A stretch of DNA of 64,000 nucleotides. It comes from Methylobacterium sp. J-088. Its GTDB lineage: Bacteria; Pseudomonadota; Alphaproteobacteria; Rhizobiales; Beijerinckiaceae. A program made the position numbers and the translations under genes. Numbering within the stretch: position 1 is the first letter of the stretch; every line of letters begins with the position of its first letter. Positions 1 through 8,513 of this stretch are shown here, piece after piece. The stretch is from NCBI RefSeq assembly GCF_022829295.1, contig NZ_JAKSYH010000179.1, forward strand, positions 59,204 through 123,203. The letters are read 5' to 3'. The notes under the pieces are model-generated. The model searched no databases. It saw only the letters and a program-made list of their open reading frames with translations, and was not told the DNA's origin.

Positions 1-124
1 CGAGGGCGTCGTCCAGCGCCAGGACCCGATCGCTGATCGCGGGATCGACCGTGCTGCCGAACTCGACCACCAGTGCGGCCTCGCCCGCATCGAGGAGCCG
101 GGGCTCGTCCGGGGTCGCGCTCAC
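1..124 (-). CDS. pxpB: 5-oxoprolinase subunit B (PxpB/KipI-like), partial
   Basis: N-terminal fragment of about 41 codons that runs off the left edge. It reads from a GTG at 124-122 and gives a protein starting MSATPDEPRLLDAGEAAL, followed by VVEFG. This is the usual N-terminus of allophanate-hydrolase subunit 1/PxpB proteins, part of the PxpABC 5-oxoprolinase that hydrolyses pyroglutamate to glutamate with ATP. The GTG overlaps the stop of pxpA (GTGA), so the two are translationally coupled. Most of the protein is outside the window, so identity rests on about 40 residues plus the pxpA neighbour. Confidence 0.8.
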   Translation of the reverse strand, partial: MSATPDEPRLLDAGEAALVVEFGSTVDPAISDRVLALDDAL

Positions 125-882
125 GGCCGGAACGGTGCCAGCGTCACCCCGGCGCCCTCCAGCCGATCCCGGACCGCCCGGGCGGTGGCGACCGCGTGGG
201 CCGAGTCGCCATGCACGCAGATCGAGCGGATCGGGGTCGACAATTCCCGGCCCGATGCGGTCAGGATGAACGCGCCCTGGACCATGCGCAGGATCCTGTC
301 CGCCGCCTCGGCCGGATCGGTGATGAAGGCGCCCGGTTCGCTGCGGGGGATCAGCAGCCCCGCCTCGGTGTAACCACGGTCGGCGAAGATTTCCTGATGG
401 ACCTCGAGGCCCGCCGCCTCGCCGGCGCGCACCTGGGCGCTCAGCGCGATGGCCAGCAGCGCCAGCCCGGGATCGACCGCCTTGACGGCCCGCGCCACGG
501 CATCGGCGACGGACTGGTCCTCGGCGGCGATGTTGCCCAGCGCCCCATGGGTCTTCACGTAGGTGAGGCGGTGGCCCACATAGGTGGCGAGCGCCTGCGC
601 GGCGCCGACCTGATAGGCCACCAGCCGCTCGATCTCACCCGGGCTGAACGGGATCCGCCGGCGCCCGAAGCCCCACAGGTCCGGAAAACCCGGATGGGCC
701 CCCACCGCGACGCCGCGCGCCTTCGCCAGTGCGAAGGTCGTCGCCATGATCTCGGGATCCCCCGCGTGCAGGCCGCAGGCGACGTTGGCGGAGGTCACGA
801 TGTCGAGGATCGCCGCGTCGTCGCCGCAGGTATAGGCGCCGTAGCCCTCGCCGAGATCGGAATTCAGGTCCACGCGCGTCAA
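121..882 (-). CDS. pxpA: 5-oxoprolinase subunit A (PxpA, LamB/YcsF family)
   Basis: 253-aa protein beginning (M)TRVDLNSDLGEGYGAY. The DLNSDLGEG N-terminus, the NVACGLHAGDP segment and the VGAHPGFPD segment are signatures of the LamB/YcsF family. PxpA works with PxpB and PxpC to open 5-oxoproline to glutamate in the cytoplasm. I chose the TTG at 882-880 because GGAG lies 8 nt upstream and the length fits the family (about 250 aa); a GTG three codons later is the alternative. The open frame extends upstream, but those codons are unlike the family. It is followed by pxpB with a 4-nt overlap. Confidence 0.9.
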   Translation of the reverse strand: MTRVDLNSDLGEGYGAYTCGDDAAILDIVTSANVACGLHAGDPEIMATTFALAKARGVAVGAHPGFPDLWGFGRRRIPFSPGEIERLVAYQVGAAQALATYVGHRLTYVKTHGALGNIAAEDQSVADAVARAVKAVDPGLALLAIALSAQVRAGEAAGLEVHQEIFADRGYTEAGLLIPRSEPGAFITDPAEAADRILRMVQGAFILTASGRELSTPIRSICVHGDSAHAVATARAVRDRLEGAGVTLAPFRP

Positions 883-1206
883 CGGATCGACTCCTTCGCG
901 ACGCCATCGCGCTGCCGGAGATGATCCGACTCGCGCCTCCGGCGGAGTGCCCGGCGGGACTTTTGAGCAGGCCGGCGGCGTGTGCAAGGGCGATCCCGCA
1001 CCGCATCCGCGCAGGGCGCGGAATCGTCGCCGGATGCGGCTCGCGGAAAGCCTGACGACGAAGCGCGGCTGTAGAGACATTCAGCCTGCCAAAGCGCGCG
1101 AATTCTCAGCTCGCGCTGCAACAAGGCAAAGTTCCGGGCATTCGTACCGGAACTTCAAGGTGGATTTGGCAATTAGCCCCGAGTAAAAATATTTGGAGGA
1201 ACGTTT
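883..1206. other. intergenic region between divergent pxpA and exported protein gene
   Basis: About 320 bases with no convincing gene. It must hold the promoters of the divergent flanking genes. The stretch at about 1170-1194 is AT-rich, and a strong GGAGG ribosome site at 1195-1199 precedes the exported-protein gene. I see no clear -35/-10 pair. Confidence 0.5.
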
Positions 1207-1605
1207 ATGAAGGTCACACGCCTGGTCAGCGCCGTCGCGCTCTTGGCCCTCGCGGCCAGCCCCGCCCTCGCTGCTCCGTGCGCGACCGGGACGACGATGC
1301 CCAAGACGCCCGATCAGCACGCCGCCAACCCCAAGAGTTCGGACGTCGACAAGTCGAGCAAGAACTTGGCCGGCGGCAATCAGCCCGCTTCGCCCGGCAC
1401 GGTCGGCGCCATGAACAACGCAGGCGCCACGCAGACGGCGGACCGCGAAGCGAAGACCACGCCGGGCGCGAAGTCGAATTCGACCGATCCGGGTGCGGCG
1501 AACCTCGCGGGTGGCCAGCAGCCGGCGTCCCCCGGCACCGTGGGTGCCATGAACAAGGCGGTGGCCGATCGGGATACCGCCCCGGTGAAGGATGACGGCT
1601 GCTAA
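1207..1605 (+). CDS. small exported protein with an internal duplication
   Basis: 132-aa protein with a clear Sec signal peptide (residues 1-22, hydrophobic core LVSAVALLALAA, cleavage near ALAA|PC). The mature part is low-complexity, rich in Ala, Gly, Pro, Asn and Thr, with no membrane segment. It contains two near-identical blocks, NLAGG[NQ]QPASPGTVGAMN, about 50 residues apart, and two Cys (25 and the last residue, 132) that could form a disulfide. Strong ribosome site GGAGG 7 nt upstream; followed by a terminator, so it is a single-gene unit. Probably periplasmic or secreted; I do not recognise a function. Confidence 0.8.
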   Translation: MKVTRLVSAVALLALAASPALAAPCATGTTMPKTPDQHAANPKSSDVDKSSKNLAGGNQPASPGTVGAMNNAGATQTADREAKTTPGAKSNSTDPGAANLAGGQQPASPGTVGAMNKAVADRDTAPVKDDGC

Positions 1606-1634
1606 GCTACCGCAGCGCGAACCCGTTCCACGAG

Positions 1635-1665
1635 AGCCCGCCTCGCATCGCCGAGGCGGGCTTTC
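1635..1665 (+). terminator. Rho-independent terminator after the exported protein
   Basis: Perfect 11-bp stem (1635-1645 with 1652-1662), 6-nt loop, followed by a short T-containing stretch (TTTCGT). It lies 30 nt after the stop codon. Confidence 0.75.
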
Positions 1666-1836
1666 GTATGTGAGCGGTGATTGCCTCCGGCTGGTATGAG
1701 GCGCCGCATCGAGATGCGTGTCCCCGCGTTGCCCCCATCCCCCACCTTTGGCTGCAACCGAGTTTGAGCCGAGCCCATCCGGGTGTATTCGGCATCGGAG
1801 CCGGGACATTTCGGCAATGGCGCGGAGGGGCATGGC

Positions 1837-2943
1837 GTGCGTATGCGAGGGCGCCTGATCGTCGGCGGCGTGCTGATCGTGGCTACCGGCGCCGCCATTG
1901 CTGCGCCGGACGCGATCCTGCCGGCTGGGGCTGCCCCCTTTCTGCACGGATTGCGCGCGCAGCTTGAGACGCTCCTACCTGACCTGCACCGAGCGCCCAC
2001 GGCCGACATGCGCCCGGCGGCCCCGCGTACCGCCGTCGAGGACGGGCGCACCTTCGTCCGGTTGACCCGACCGGAGCAAGCGCGGATCGGCTTGGTCGCC
2101 GAGACCCGTCCGGCCGTACCCCACCGGCAGGAACTGACCGCTTACGGCACCGTCGTCGACATCGCCCGTATCACCGAACTCACCAACAGTTACGCCGGAG
2201 CCGTCGCGGCGCTGCAGATGGCGCAGGCCCGTGTCGAGGTCTCGGCCAGCGCCGCCCGCCGCGCCCGCAATCTCGGCGCGGGCGTGGTCGCGGTCGCCCA
2301 GATCGAGACCGCCGAGGGCACCCTGCTCACCGACCGCGCCGCCCAGACGGCGGCCGAATCGCAGGTGCGCACGCTCAGCGCGACCGCGCGACAGGAATGG
2401 GGCTCGGTGCTCGGCAAGGCGATCATCGATCGCACGGCCCTCGTCACCCGCCTGATCGAGCGCGCCGATTTCCTGGTCCAGGTGACGCTGCCGCCCGGCG
2501 AGAACCTCGCGACCCCGCCCGAGGCCGCCTTCGCCGAGGTCCCGCCGCAGAGCGTGCGGGTCGCGATGCTGCTGGTCTCGGCCGCGACCCGGACCGATCC
2601 CCGCATCCAGGGGCAGAGCTTCTTCTATCTCGTCTCCGGCGACAGCGGCCTCCTGCCCGGAACCAGCACGATGGCCTTCCTGCCGGCCGAGCGGTCGGTC
2701 CGCGGCGTGCTCGTGCCCGAGGACGCGGTGGTCCACGGGGAGGGGGGGACCTGGGTGTATCGCGGCACCGGCGACGGCGCGTTCGTGCGGCACGCGATCC
2801 GGCCGGACGCGCCCATGTCGGCGGATTCGTTCGTGGTCGAGGATCTGCCGGACGGCGCCGAGATCGTGCTGCGGGGCGGGCAGGCGCTCCTCTCCGAGGA
2901 GATGAAGAGCCGCATCCGCGTCGTGGGCGACGACGATGACTGA
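1837..2943 (+). CDS. RND efflux periplasmic adaptor (membrane fusion protein)
   Basis: About 368 aa. A hydrophobic N-terminal signal or anchor (LIVGGVLIVATGAAIAA) is followed by a helical hairpin segment (AVAALQMAQARVEVSASAARRARNLGAG) and a beta-barrel/membrane-proximal part ending in a typical VLVPEDAVVHGEGGTWVY segment, as in CusB/CzcB-like adaptors. It should link the inner-membrane RND pump encoded next to an outer-membrane channel. I chose the GTG at 1837 because GGAGG sits 8 nt before it; the ATG two codons later is also possible. The last 8 nt overlap the pump gene. No substrate can be named from sequence. Confidence 0.85.
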   Translation: MRMRGRLIVGGVLIVATGAAIAAPDAILPAGAAPFLHGLRAQLETLLPDLHRAPTADMRPAAPRTAVEDGRTFVRLTRPEQARIGLVAETRPAVPHRQELTAYGTVVDIARITELTNSYAGAVAALQMAQARVEVSASAARRARNLGAGVVAVAQIETAEGTLLTDRAAQTAAESQVRTLSATARQEWGSVLGKAIIDRTALVTRLIERADFLVQVTLPPGENLATPPEAAFAEVPPQSVRVAMLLVSAATRTDPRIQGQSFFYLVSGDSGLLPGTSTMAFLPAERSVRGVLVPEDAVVHGEGGTWVYRGTGDGAFVRHAIRPDAPMSADSFVVEDLPDGAEIVLRGGQALLSEEMKSRIRVVGDDDD

Positions 2944-5900
2944 GCCGCCGGAGGAGGCGGCTCGCGGGCCGCAGGTTGCTCTCTTGGGTTTCGCCGTCCG
3001 GCATCCGCGGGTGGTGCTGGCCCTGGCCTGCGCGCTCCTGGTGTTCGGCCTCTACGCCCTGGCGGGCGCGCGCTACGACGTCTTTCCCGAATTCGCGCCC
3101 CCGACCGTGACGATCCAGGCCGAGGCGCCCGGCCTCGACTCGGAGCAGGTGGAAGTGCTGGTTACCCAGCCGGTCGAGGTCGCGGTCGGCGGCCTGCCCG
3201 GGTTGGAGACGCTGCGCTCGACCTCGATCCAGGGACTGTCGGTGATCACCGCGGTGTTCAAGGCCGGCAGCTACGTCGACCGGGTCCGCCAGCGGGTCAA
3301 CGAGCGGCTGGCGGCGCTGGCCGGGCGCCTGCCGGACGGAGTCGCGGCGCCCGCCATGACGCCGCTCACGTCATCGACGCTCACCGTGCTCCTCGTCGGC
3401 CTGACCTCGGCCTCGCGCGACGCCATGGACCTGCGCCACCTCGCCGAATGGACCGTGCGCCGCCGCCTCCAGGCGGTGCCGGGCATCGCCCAGGTGTCGC
3501 TCTACGGCGGGGCGGTGCGCTCGCTGCAGGTCCAGATCCGCCCGGACGACCTGATCCGCTACCAGATCGGCCTCAACGACGTACTGGCGGCGGCCCGGAA
3601 GGCGACCGGCGTTCGGGGGGCGGGCTTCGTCGACACGCCGAACCAACGCGTCCTGCTGCGGACCGAGGGGCAGTCGCTCACCCCGGAGGCTCTGGGGCAG
3701 ACGGTGCTGCACAACGATGGCGGCCCGAGCATGCTGCTCTCCGACGTCGCCACGGTGACGGCGGCCCCGGAACCCGCGATCAGCGCCGCCCTCGTGGACG
3801 GCGCGCCGGGCGTGCTTCTGATGGTCGGCGCCCAGGTCGGCGTCGATACCAGGGCGGTCACGGCCCGCCTGGAGGCGGCCCTCGATGAACTGCGCCCGGT
3901 CCTGCAGCGGGAGGGCGTGACCCTGCGCGCCGACCTGTTCCGGCCGGCGAACTTCGTGGATGTCGCCACCGGCAACGTTATCCAGGCGCTCGCCCTCGGC
4001 GGCGTCTTGGTGGTGATCGTGCTGCTGGTCTTCCTGGCCGATTGGCGGGCCGCCCTGATCAGCGCGACGGCCATCCCCCTGTCGCTGATCGCGGCCGCGC
4101 TCGCGCTTCAGGCCTGGGGCGAGAGTCTCAACACCCTGACGCTCGGGGGACTGGCGCTGGCCATCGGCGAGGTGGTCGACGACGCGGTGATCGGCGTCGA
4201 GAACGCATCCCGCCGACTGCGGGCGGCGCGGGCCGAGGGGCGCGGCGGTGCCCGCGTCGTGTTGAGCGCCATGCTGGAGGTGCGTAGTTCCGTCGCCTAC
4301 GCGACACTCGCCGTGCTCCTGATGTTCCTGCCGGTCCTGGCGCTCACCGGGGTGGCCGGGCGCCTGTTCGGACCGCTCGCGCTCGCCTACGTCGCGGCGG
4401 TCGTCGCCTCGCTCCTCGTGGCCCTGACGGTGACACCGGCCCTCGTGCTGCTCCTGCTCGGCGGCCGGTCGACCCGCGACGGAGCCCGGCGTGAGCCCCC
4501 GGTCGTACGCTGGAGCCGCGCGGGTTATCTCCGACTGCTGGCGCGGATCGGCCGGGTGCCGCGGATCGCGATCCTGACGAGCGTGCTGGTGACGCTTGGC
4601 GGTGCCGCTATCCTACCGACCCTCGGAGCGGTGTTCCTCCCCGACCTCCGGGAGGGCCACATGATCCTCCACATGGTGGCGATACCCGGCACCGCCTTGC
4701 AGGAATCGCAGCGGTTGAGCGGCCTCGTCACCGCCGATCTGAAAGCGATACCGGGGGTGCGGGCGGTCGCCGCCCAGATCGGACGCGCGGAGGCCGGCGA
4801 GGACACGGCGGGGCCGCATTACAGCGAGATCCACATCGATCTGGAGCCCGGCCTCGACGGAGCCGCCCAGCGCAAGGTCGAGACGGAGATCCGGACTGTG
4901 ATCGCGGGCTTTCCCGGCGCCGCCTTCTCGCTCAAGTCCTTCCTGACCGAACGCATCGAGGAGACGGTCTCGGGATTCACCGCTTCGGTGGTGATCAACG
5001 TCATCGGCAGCGACCTCGACCGGATCGAGGCCGCCGCCCGCTCGGTCGCCCGGGAACTCGCCCAGGTGAAGGGTGCCCGCGATGTTCAGCAGGCCGCGCC
5101 GGCCGGCTTGCCGCAGGTGACCGTAGCCTTGCGTCCGGTGGATCTGCGCCACTGGGGGCTCGACCCGGTGGAGGTGCTGGAGGCGGTGCGTACCGCCTAT
5201 CAGGGCGATGTCGTCGGCCAGAGCTATCGGGGCAACGCGGTAGTCAACGTGCTGGTGATCCTCGACGCGCAGGTGCGGGGCCGCCTCAGCGCCGTCGGCG
5301 ACCTTCCCCTGCGGGCGCCTGGCGGGCGCTATGTGCGCCTGTCGCAGGTCGCCGATGTCTACGAGAGCGCCGGCCGCTATCAGGTTCAGCACCTCGGCGC
5401 GCAGCGGATGCAGGCGGTCACCGCCAACGTCGCGGGCCGCGACGTGGCGACCTTCGTGGCGGCGGCCAAGCGCAAGATCGCCCGGGAGGTCCGCTTGCCG
5501 GAAGGCGTGTACGTGACCTTTTCGGGCGCGGCCGAGGCGCAGGAAGCCGCGCGGCGCGATCTCCTATTCCATGCGGGTCTCGCGGGCTTCGGCATCGTGG
5601 TCCTGCTCGCGATCGTCACGGGATCCGCGGCGAACCTGATCCTCGTCCTCGTCAACCTGCCCTTCGCCTTCGTGGGCGGCGTCGCGGCGGCCGCGCTGAC
5701 CGGTGGCGTACTATCGCTCGGTTCGATCGTGGGCTTCGTCACCCTGGCGGGTATTTCACTGCGCAACAGCGTGATGATGATCGCCCATTACGAGCAGATG
5801 GTGAACCGGGACGGCCGTTCCTGGAATGCCGCCACCGCCGCTGAAGGCGCCGCCGACCGGATGGTACCGATCCTGATGACGTCGCTGGTCACCGGCCTCG

Positions 5901-6094
5901 GCCTGCTACCGCTCGCCCTCGGCGCGGGGGAGCCCGGCCGGGAGATCGAGGGGCCGATGGCGCTCGTGATCCTTGGCGGCCTCGTCAGCTCTACGGTTCT
6001 GAACCTTCTGGTGCTCCCGATCCTGGCCGAGCGCTTCGCCCGCTTCCGTCCGGCGCGGATCGCTGACCCTGCGTCGATGCCCGCTCACCCGTGA
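2936..6094 (+). CDS. RND efflux transporter permease (CusA/CzcA-like)
   Basis: 1052-aa inner-membrane proton-driven pump, full length for the family, with the expected two halves of one plus five TM helices around large periplasmic loops. Seen motifs include the porter-domain segment VGGLPGLETLRSTSIQGLS and the TM4 segment GEVVDDAVIGVENASRR. In characterised metal pumps TM4 reads D-F-G-x-x-V-D-G-A-V-x-x-V-E-N; here the first Asp is replaced (AIGEVVDD), while the second Asp and the Glu are kept. The protein is therefore in the CzcA/CusA group, but a metal substrate is not certain. No outer-membrane factor gene lies alongside, so the channel must come from elsewhere. Confidence 0.9.
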   Translation: MTEPPEEAARGPQVALLGFAVRHPRVVLALACALLVFGLYALAGARYDVFPEFAPPTVTIQAEAPGLDSEQVEVLVTQPVEVAVGGLPGLETLRSTSIQGLSVITAVFKAGSYVDRVRQRVNERLAALAGRLPDGVAAPAMTPLTSSTLTVLLVGLTSASRDAMDLRHLAEWTVRRRLQAVPGIAQVSLYGGAVRSLQVQIRPDDLIRYQIGLNDVLAAARKATGVRGAGFVDTPNQRVLLRTEGQSLTPEALGQTVLHNDGGPSMLLSDVATVTAAPEPAISAALVDGAPGVLLMVGAQVGVDTRAVTARLEAALDELRPVLQREGVTLRADLFRPANFVDVATGNVIQALALGGVLVVIVLLVFLADWRAALISATAIPLSLIAAALALQAWGESLNTLTLGGLALAIGEVVDDAVIGVENASRRLRAARAEGRGGARVVLSAMLEVRSSVAYATLAVLLMFLPVLALTGVAGRLFGPLALAYVAAVVASLLVALTVTPALVLLLLGGRSTRDGARREPPVVRWSRAGYLRLLARIGRVPRIAILTSVLVTLGGAAILPTLGAVFLPDLREGHMILHMVAIPGTALQESQRLSGLVTADLKAIPGVRAVAAQIGRAEAGEDTAGPHYSEIHIDLEPGLDGAAQRKVETEIRTVIAGFPGAAFSLKSFLTERIEETVSGFTASVVINVIGSDLDRIEAAARSVARELAQVKGARDVQQAAPAGLPQVTVALRPVDLRHWGLDPVEVLEAVRTAYQGDVVGQSYRGNAVVNVLVILDAQVRGRLSAVGDLPLRAPGGRYVRLSQVADVYESAGRYQVQHLGAQRMQAVTANVAGRDVATFVAAAKRKIAREVRLPEGVYVTFSGAAEAQEAARRDLLFHAGLAGFGIVVLLAIVTGSAANLILVLVNLPFAFVGGVAAAALTGGVLSLGSIVGFVTLAGISLRNSVMMIAHYEQMVNRDGRSWNAATAAEGAADRMVPILMTSLVTGLGLLPLALGAGEPGREIEGPMALVILGGLVSSTVLNLLVLPILAERFARFRPARIADPASMPAHP

Positions 6095-6388
6095 GAATCG
6101 CGTCCGCGGCATCCCACCGGATCGATGCCGGAGTGGGTCGCTTCGGAACACGGTTCGCGCCATTAAGTGCAGAATATTGGAAGTCCATCCCAATATTCGA
6201 TGCAAGAGTTCTTTGAATTTCGGACAAATACCTGAAATGATGGATATTTTTTCAAAACTTTAGAACGATTATACCATATTGTGTGGCAATTGATGCAGAA
6301 AATACTAAAATTGACCGTAATTCGTCTTATTATAAGCCAATGATCATCGATTGGTGTCACAAATATCTGCCGATCGACTGATTGAAAA

Positions 6389-6402
6389 GGTCGTTAACGA
6401 CC
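6389..6402. promoter_or_regulatory. 14-bp perfect palindrome, candidate operator
   Basis: GGTCGTTAACGACC is perfectly self-complementary and lies in the AT-rich spacer about 190 nt upstream of the first coiled-coil gene. No regulator is identifiable nearby. Confidence 0.35.
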
Positions 6403-6491
6403 AGGAAATCCAGACGAATCGCCAACCTGCAGCTGCCGAATCCACCCAAGAATCTCTGGTGCCGCCGAAGGCGACGAAGATTAATTATGGT

Positions 6492-6515
6492 TAGGAGGAG
6501 CTTATGAAAAGCTAG
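6492..6515 (+). other. strong ribosome site followed by a three-codon ORF
   Basis: TAGGAGGAG is followed 3-4 nt later by ATG AAA AGC TAG (6504-6515). It could be a minimal upstream ORF, or the leftover start of a decayed gene. The next gene starts 80 nt downstream. Confidence 0.35.
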
Positions 6516-6593
6516 CGGGCGAATACACAATTAACGGCTCATTAACCACGTCTGTGGCTTTATCATCCCATGTTCGCCCCGGGAAAGGCAGCA

Positions 6594-7316
6594 ATGAGCA
6601 TGATCGCGGCGCCCACAGCCTCTTGGTCCCACATTCTGACGCAGGTCGCGGAAAGTCTGGACCGTATTTCCGAGAAGCCCTCGGCTGAGATCTTAAGGCT
6701 CAAACCCAGTTCCGGTCACGGCGAGATGCCGGCGCTGCGCCTGAGCCTGGACACCGACGAAGGCCCCGCCGCGATGATGCCGGAGCCGGCCGTCAACGAT
6801 GCGGAGCCGGTCGCTGCGCCCACGATGGCTCTGAGCGAAGCGTCGATGCCGTCGTCCTCCGAAGCCCAGACCGATGCGGTCGCGGACTGGATGACGACCC
6901 TCGACATCATCAACGGCATGGTCGGCCTCGCCGACGAGCAGAAGAAGCGCCTTCGGGAGCAGAGCGCCTCCCACGAGGTGCTGATCGAGACGCTGCAGCG
7001 CGAGTTGAAGGAGACCCAGCAGCGGCTCCAGCTGTCCGAGATGCGGTCACACGAGATCCAGACGCGGGCCGATATCCGACTCCAGCGCGTTCAGGCGGAT
7101 GCCGACTCGCAGGTGGAGGAGATTCGCGCCGAGGCGGAAGCGCGGGTGCGCACCCTGCAGGCCGAGGCCGAGGCTTGGGTTCGTGCGGCCGAGGAGCAGG
7201 TGCGGGTCGCCGACCTGCGGGCCTACACTGCCGAGAAGTGGCTCTCGCGGATTGATGCGGCGGCCAAGACACTTCTGCTCGGCGGCCATATGGGTCAGGT
7301 CCAGTTCGAAGGCTGA
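6594..7316 (+). CDS. coiled-coil protein, first of three tandem paralogues
   Basis: About 240 aa. An N-terminal SWSHILTQVAESLDRI segment is followed by a low-complexity linker, then a long heptad-patterned coiled coil (roughly residues 100-215, rich in Glu, Gln, Arg and Ala) and a C-terminal YTAEKWLSRIDAAAKTLL segment. No signal peptide or membrane segment, so probably cytoplasmic. The next two genes share the N-terminal W-x-x-[IVL]-L motif and the C-terminal AE-x-WL-x-RI motif, so the three arose by duplication. I chose the ATG at 6594 for its GGGAAAGG upstream; an ATG at 6570 has no ribosome site. Function unknown; a structural or scaffold role is only a guess. Confidence 0.75.
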   Translation: MSMIAAPTASWSHILTQVAESLDRISEKPSAEILRLKPSSGHGEMPALRLSLDTDEGPAAMMPEPAVNDAEPVAAPTMALSEASMPSSSEAQTDAVADWMTTLDIINGMVGLADEQKKRLREQSASHEVLIETLQRELKETQQRLQLSEMRSHEIQTRADIRLQRVQADADSQVEEIRAEAEARVRTLQAEAEAWVRAAEEQVRVADLRAYTAEKWLSRIDAAAKTLLLGGHMGQVQFEG

Positions 7317-7366
7317 GGGACGAGCGTCCCGATGTCTTCGTTCCCGCCCCGGCTTCAGGATCGACC

Positions 7367-7819
7367 ATGGACCAGTCAAGACGGATCGAGTCCGACCCGG
7401 TGAACGCTTTGGCATCGGGCGAGCATGGCGCCGGATCCGAGTCCAAGGTCGTCGTCCTGGGATCGGTGCCGACGGCCACGAAATGGTCGAGCTTGCTCGA
7501 TCGGGTGCGTGGCGCAGCGCATTACATCCGCGCAGTCGAGGATCGCGCGCAGGATTACGAAGTGCGGGTTCAGGAGCTGGTCGAGCAGGTCCAGGCCGAT
7601 CTCCGGGACGCCGACGCGAAGGTCCGCGCCGCCGATCAACGCACCGAAGAGGCCCACGCGCAGGCCGCAATGCTGATCCGGGCCGCCGATGAGCGGGCCC
7701 GTCTCGCGGAAGAGCGTGCGGCGTCGGCCGAGGAGTGGCTGCGCCGGATTTCTGAGACGATCGAGTCCGAATTCGTCGTTGAGCCTGCCGCGCGCAGGAC
7801 CGGCACATCGGGCACCTGA
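7367..7819 (+). CDS. coiled-coil protein, second tandem paralogue
   Basis: 150 aa. N-terminal KWSSLLDRVRGAAHYI, then a coiled coil of about 85 residues (EVRVQELVEQVQADLRDADA and on) ending in ASAEEWLRRISETIESEF. This matches the layout of the genes on either side but with a shorter coil. AGGA lies 6 nt upstream of the ATG, and the gap to the previous gene is 50 nt. No known catalytic motif. Confidence 0.75.
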   Translation: MDQSRRIESDPVNALASGEHGAGSESKVVVLGSVPTATKWSSLLDRVRGAAHYIRAVEDRAQDYEVRVQELVEQVQADLRDADAKVRAADQRTEEAHAQAAMLIRAADERARLAEERAASAEEWLRRISETIESEFVVEPAARRTGTSGT

Positions 7820-7954
7820 GATTGAGTTGCTTGGCTCCCGATCCGCGGGAGCTGCCGCAGGTCGGATAAGCCGTAACGGATGCTCCGCGCGAACATCCGA
7901 CGCGGTGTCGCCGGGCCGCCGTCTTGAGACACCTACGGGCAGAAGGGAATGGCG

Positions 7955-8488
7955 ATGCCAGCGATGGACGAGGCGTTCTGGGCCACTCTCGACGCGCATA
8001 TCGTGGCGCATCGACCGGACGGCCAGGACAAGCCGCCGGTGGCTCCGTCCCCGCCCGCGCCGGCGCTCGCCGTGGTGAGCGATGCACCGCCCGTGCCCCG
8101 TCGCGTGGCCTCGGACTGGACCGGTGTTCTCGATACCCTGACGGCGGCCAAGAGCGCCGCCCAGCAGCAGGAGGCGCGCCTGCGCGAACAGGCCGCCGAG
8201 CAGGACGCCCTTCTGCAGGAATTGAAGCGGTCGCAGCAGGAGGCCCGCGCCTTCGAGCAGCTGGTGCGCGAGGTTCAGGTTCAGGCGAATGCGAAGGCCG
8301 CTGAACTCCGCGCGCGTGTCGAGGCGCAAATCGGAAAGATCCAGGCGGAGGCTGCCGCGAAGCTGCAGGCCATGGAGGCGCGGGTCCAGGCCGCCGAGCG
8401 CCGCGCCGAGGCGGCCGAGGGCTGGCTGGTGCGGATCGAGCAGGCGAGCCGGGACTTGGTTCCGGGCGAGCGGCGGGCTGCGGCCTGA
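7955..8488 (+). CDS. coiled-coil protein, third tandem paralogue
   Basis: About 177 aa. An acidic/Pro-Ala-rich N-terminal part is followed by DWTGVLDTLTAAKSAA, a Gln/Ala/Glu-rich coiled coil, and AAEGWLVRIEQASRDLV near the end. It shares both terminal motifs with the two preceding genes. The ATG at 7955 is better spaced from AAGGGA than the ATG at 7949. The gap to the previous gene is 135 nt, so it may have its own promoter. Function unknown. Confidence 0.75.
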   Translation: MPAMDEAFWATLDAHIVAHRPDGQDKPPVAPSPPAPALAVVSDAPPVPRRVASDWTGVLDTLTAAKSAAQQQEARLREQAAEQDALLQELKRSQQEARAFEQLVREVQVQANAKAAELRARVEAQIGKIQAEAAAKLQAMEARVQAAERRAEAAEGWLVRIEQASRDLVPGERRAAA

Positions 8489-8513
8489 GGGATTTCGTCG
8501 GAGGTTCAGACCC

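Larger units (their letters stand above)
6095..6569. other. AT-rich intergenic region
   Basis: About 475 bases without a credible gene. Positions 6160-6360 are strikingly AT-rich for this chromosome. The region holds a 14-bp palindrome (6389-6402) and a strong ribosome site followed by a three-codon ORF (6492-6515). It probably contains the promoter of the coiled-coil gene array that follows. Confidence 0.6.

Noticed and set aside
6163..6360. 65-aa minus-strand ORF in the AT-rich spacer
   Set aside because: Composition and translation are not gene-like, and there is no ribosome site; AT-richness alone explains the start codons.
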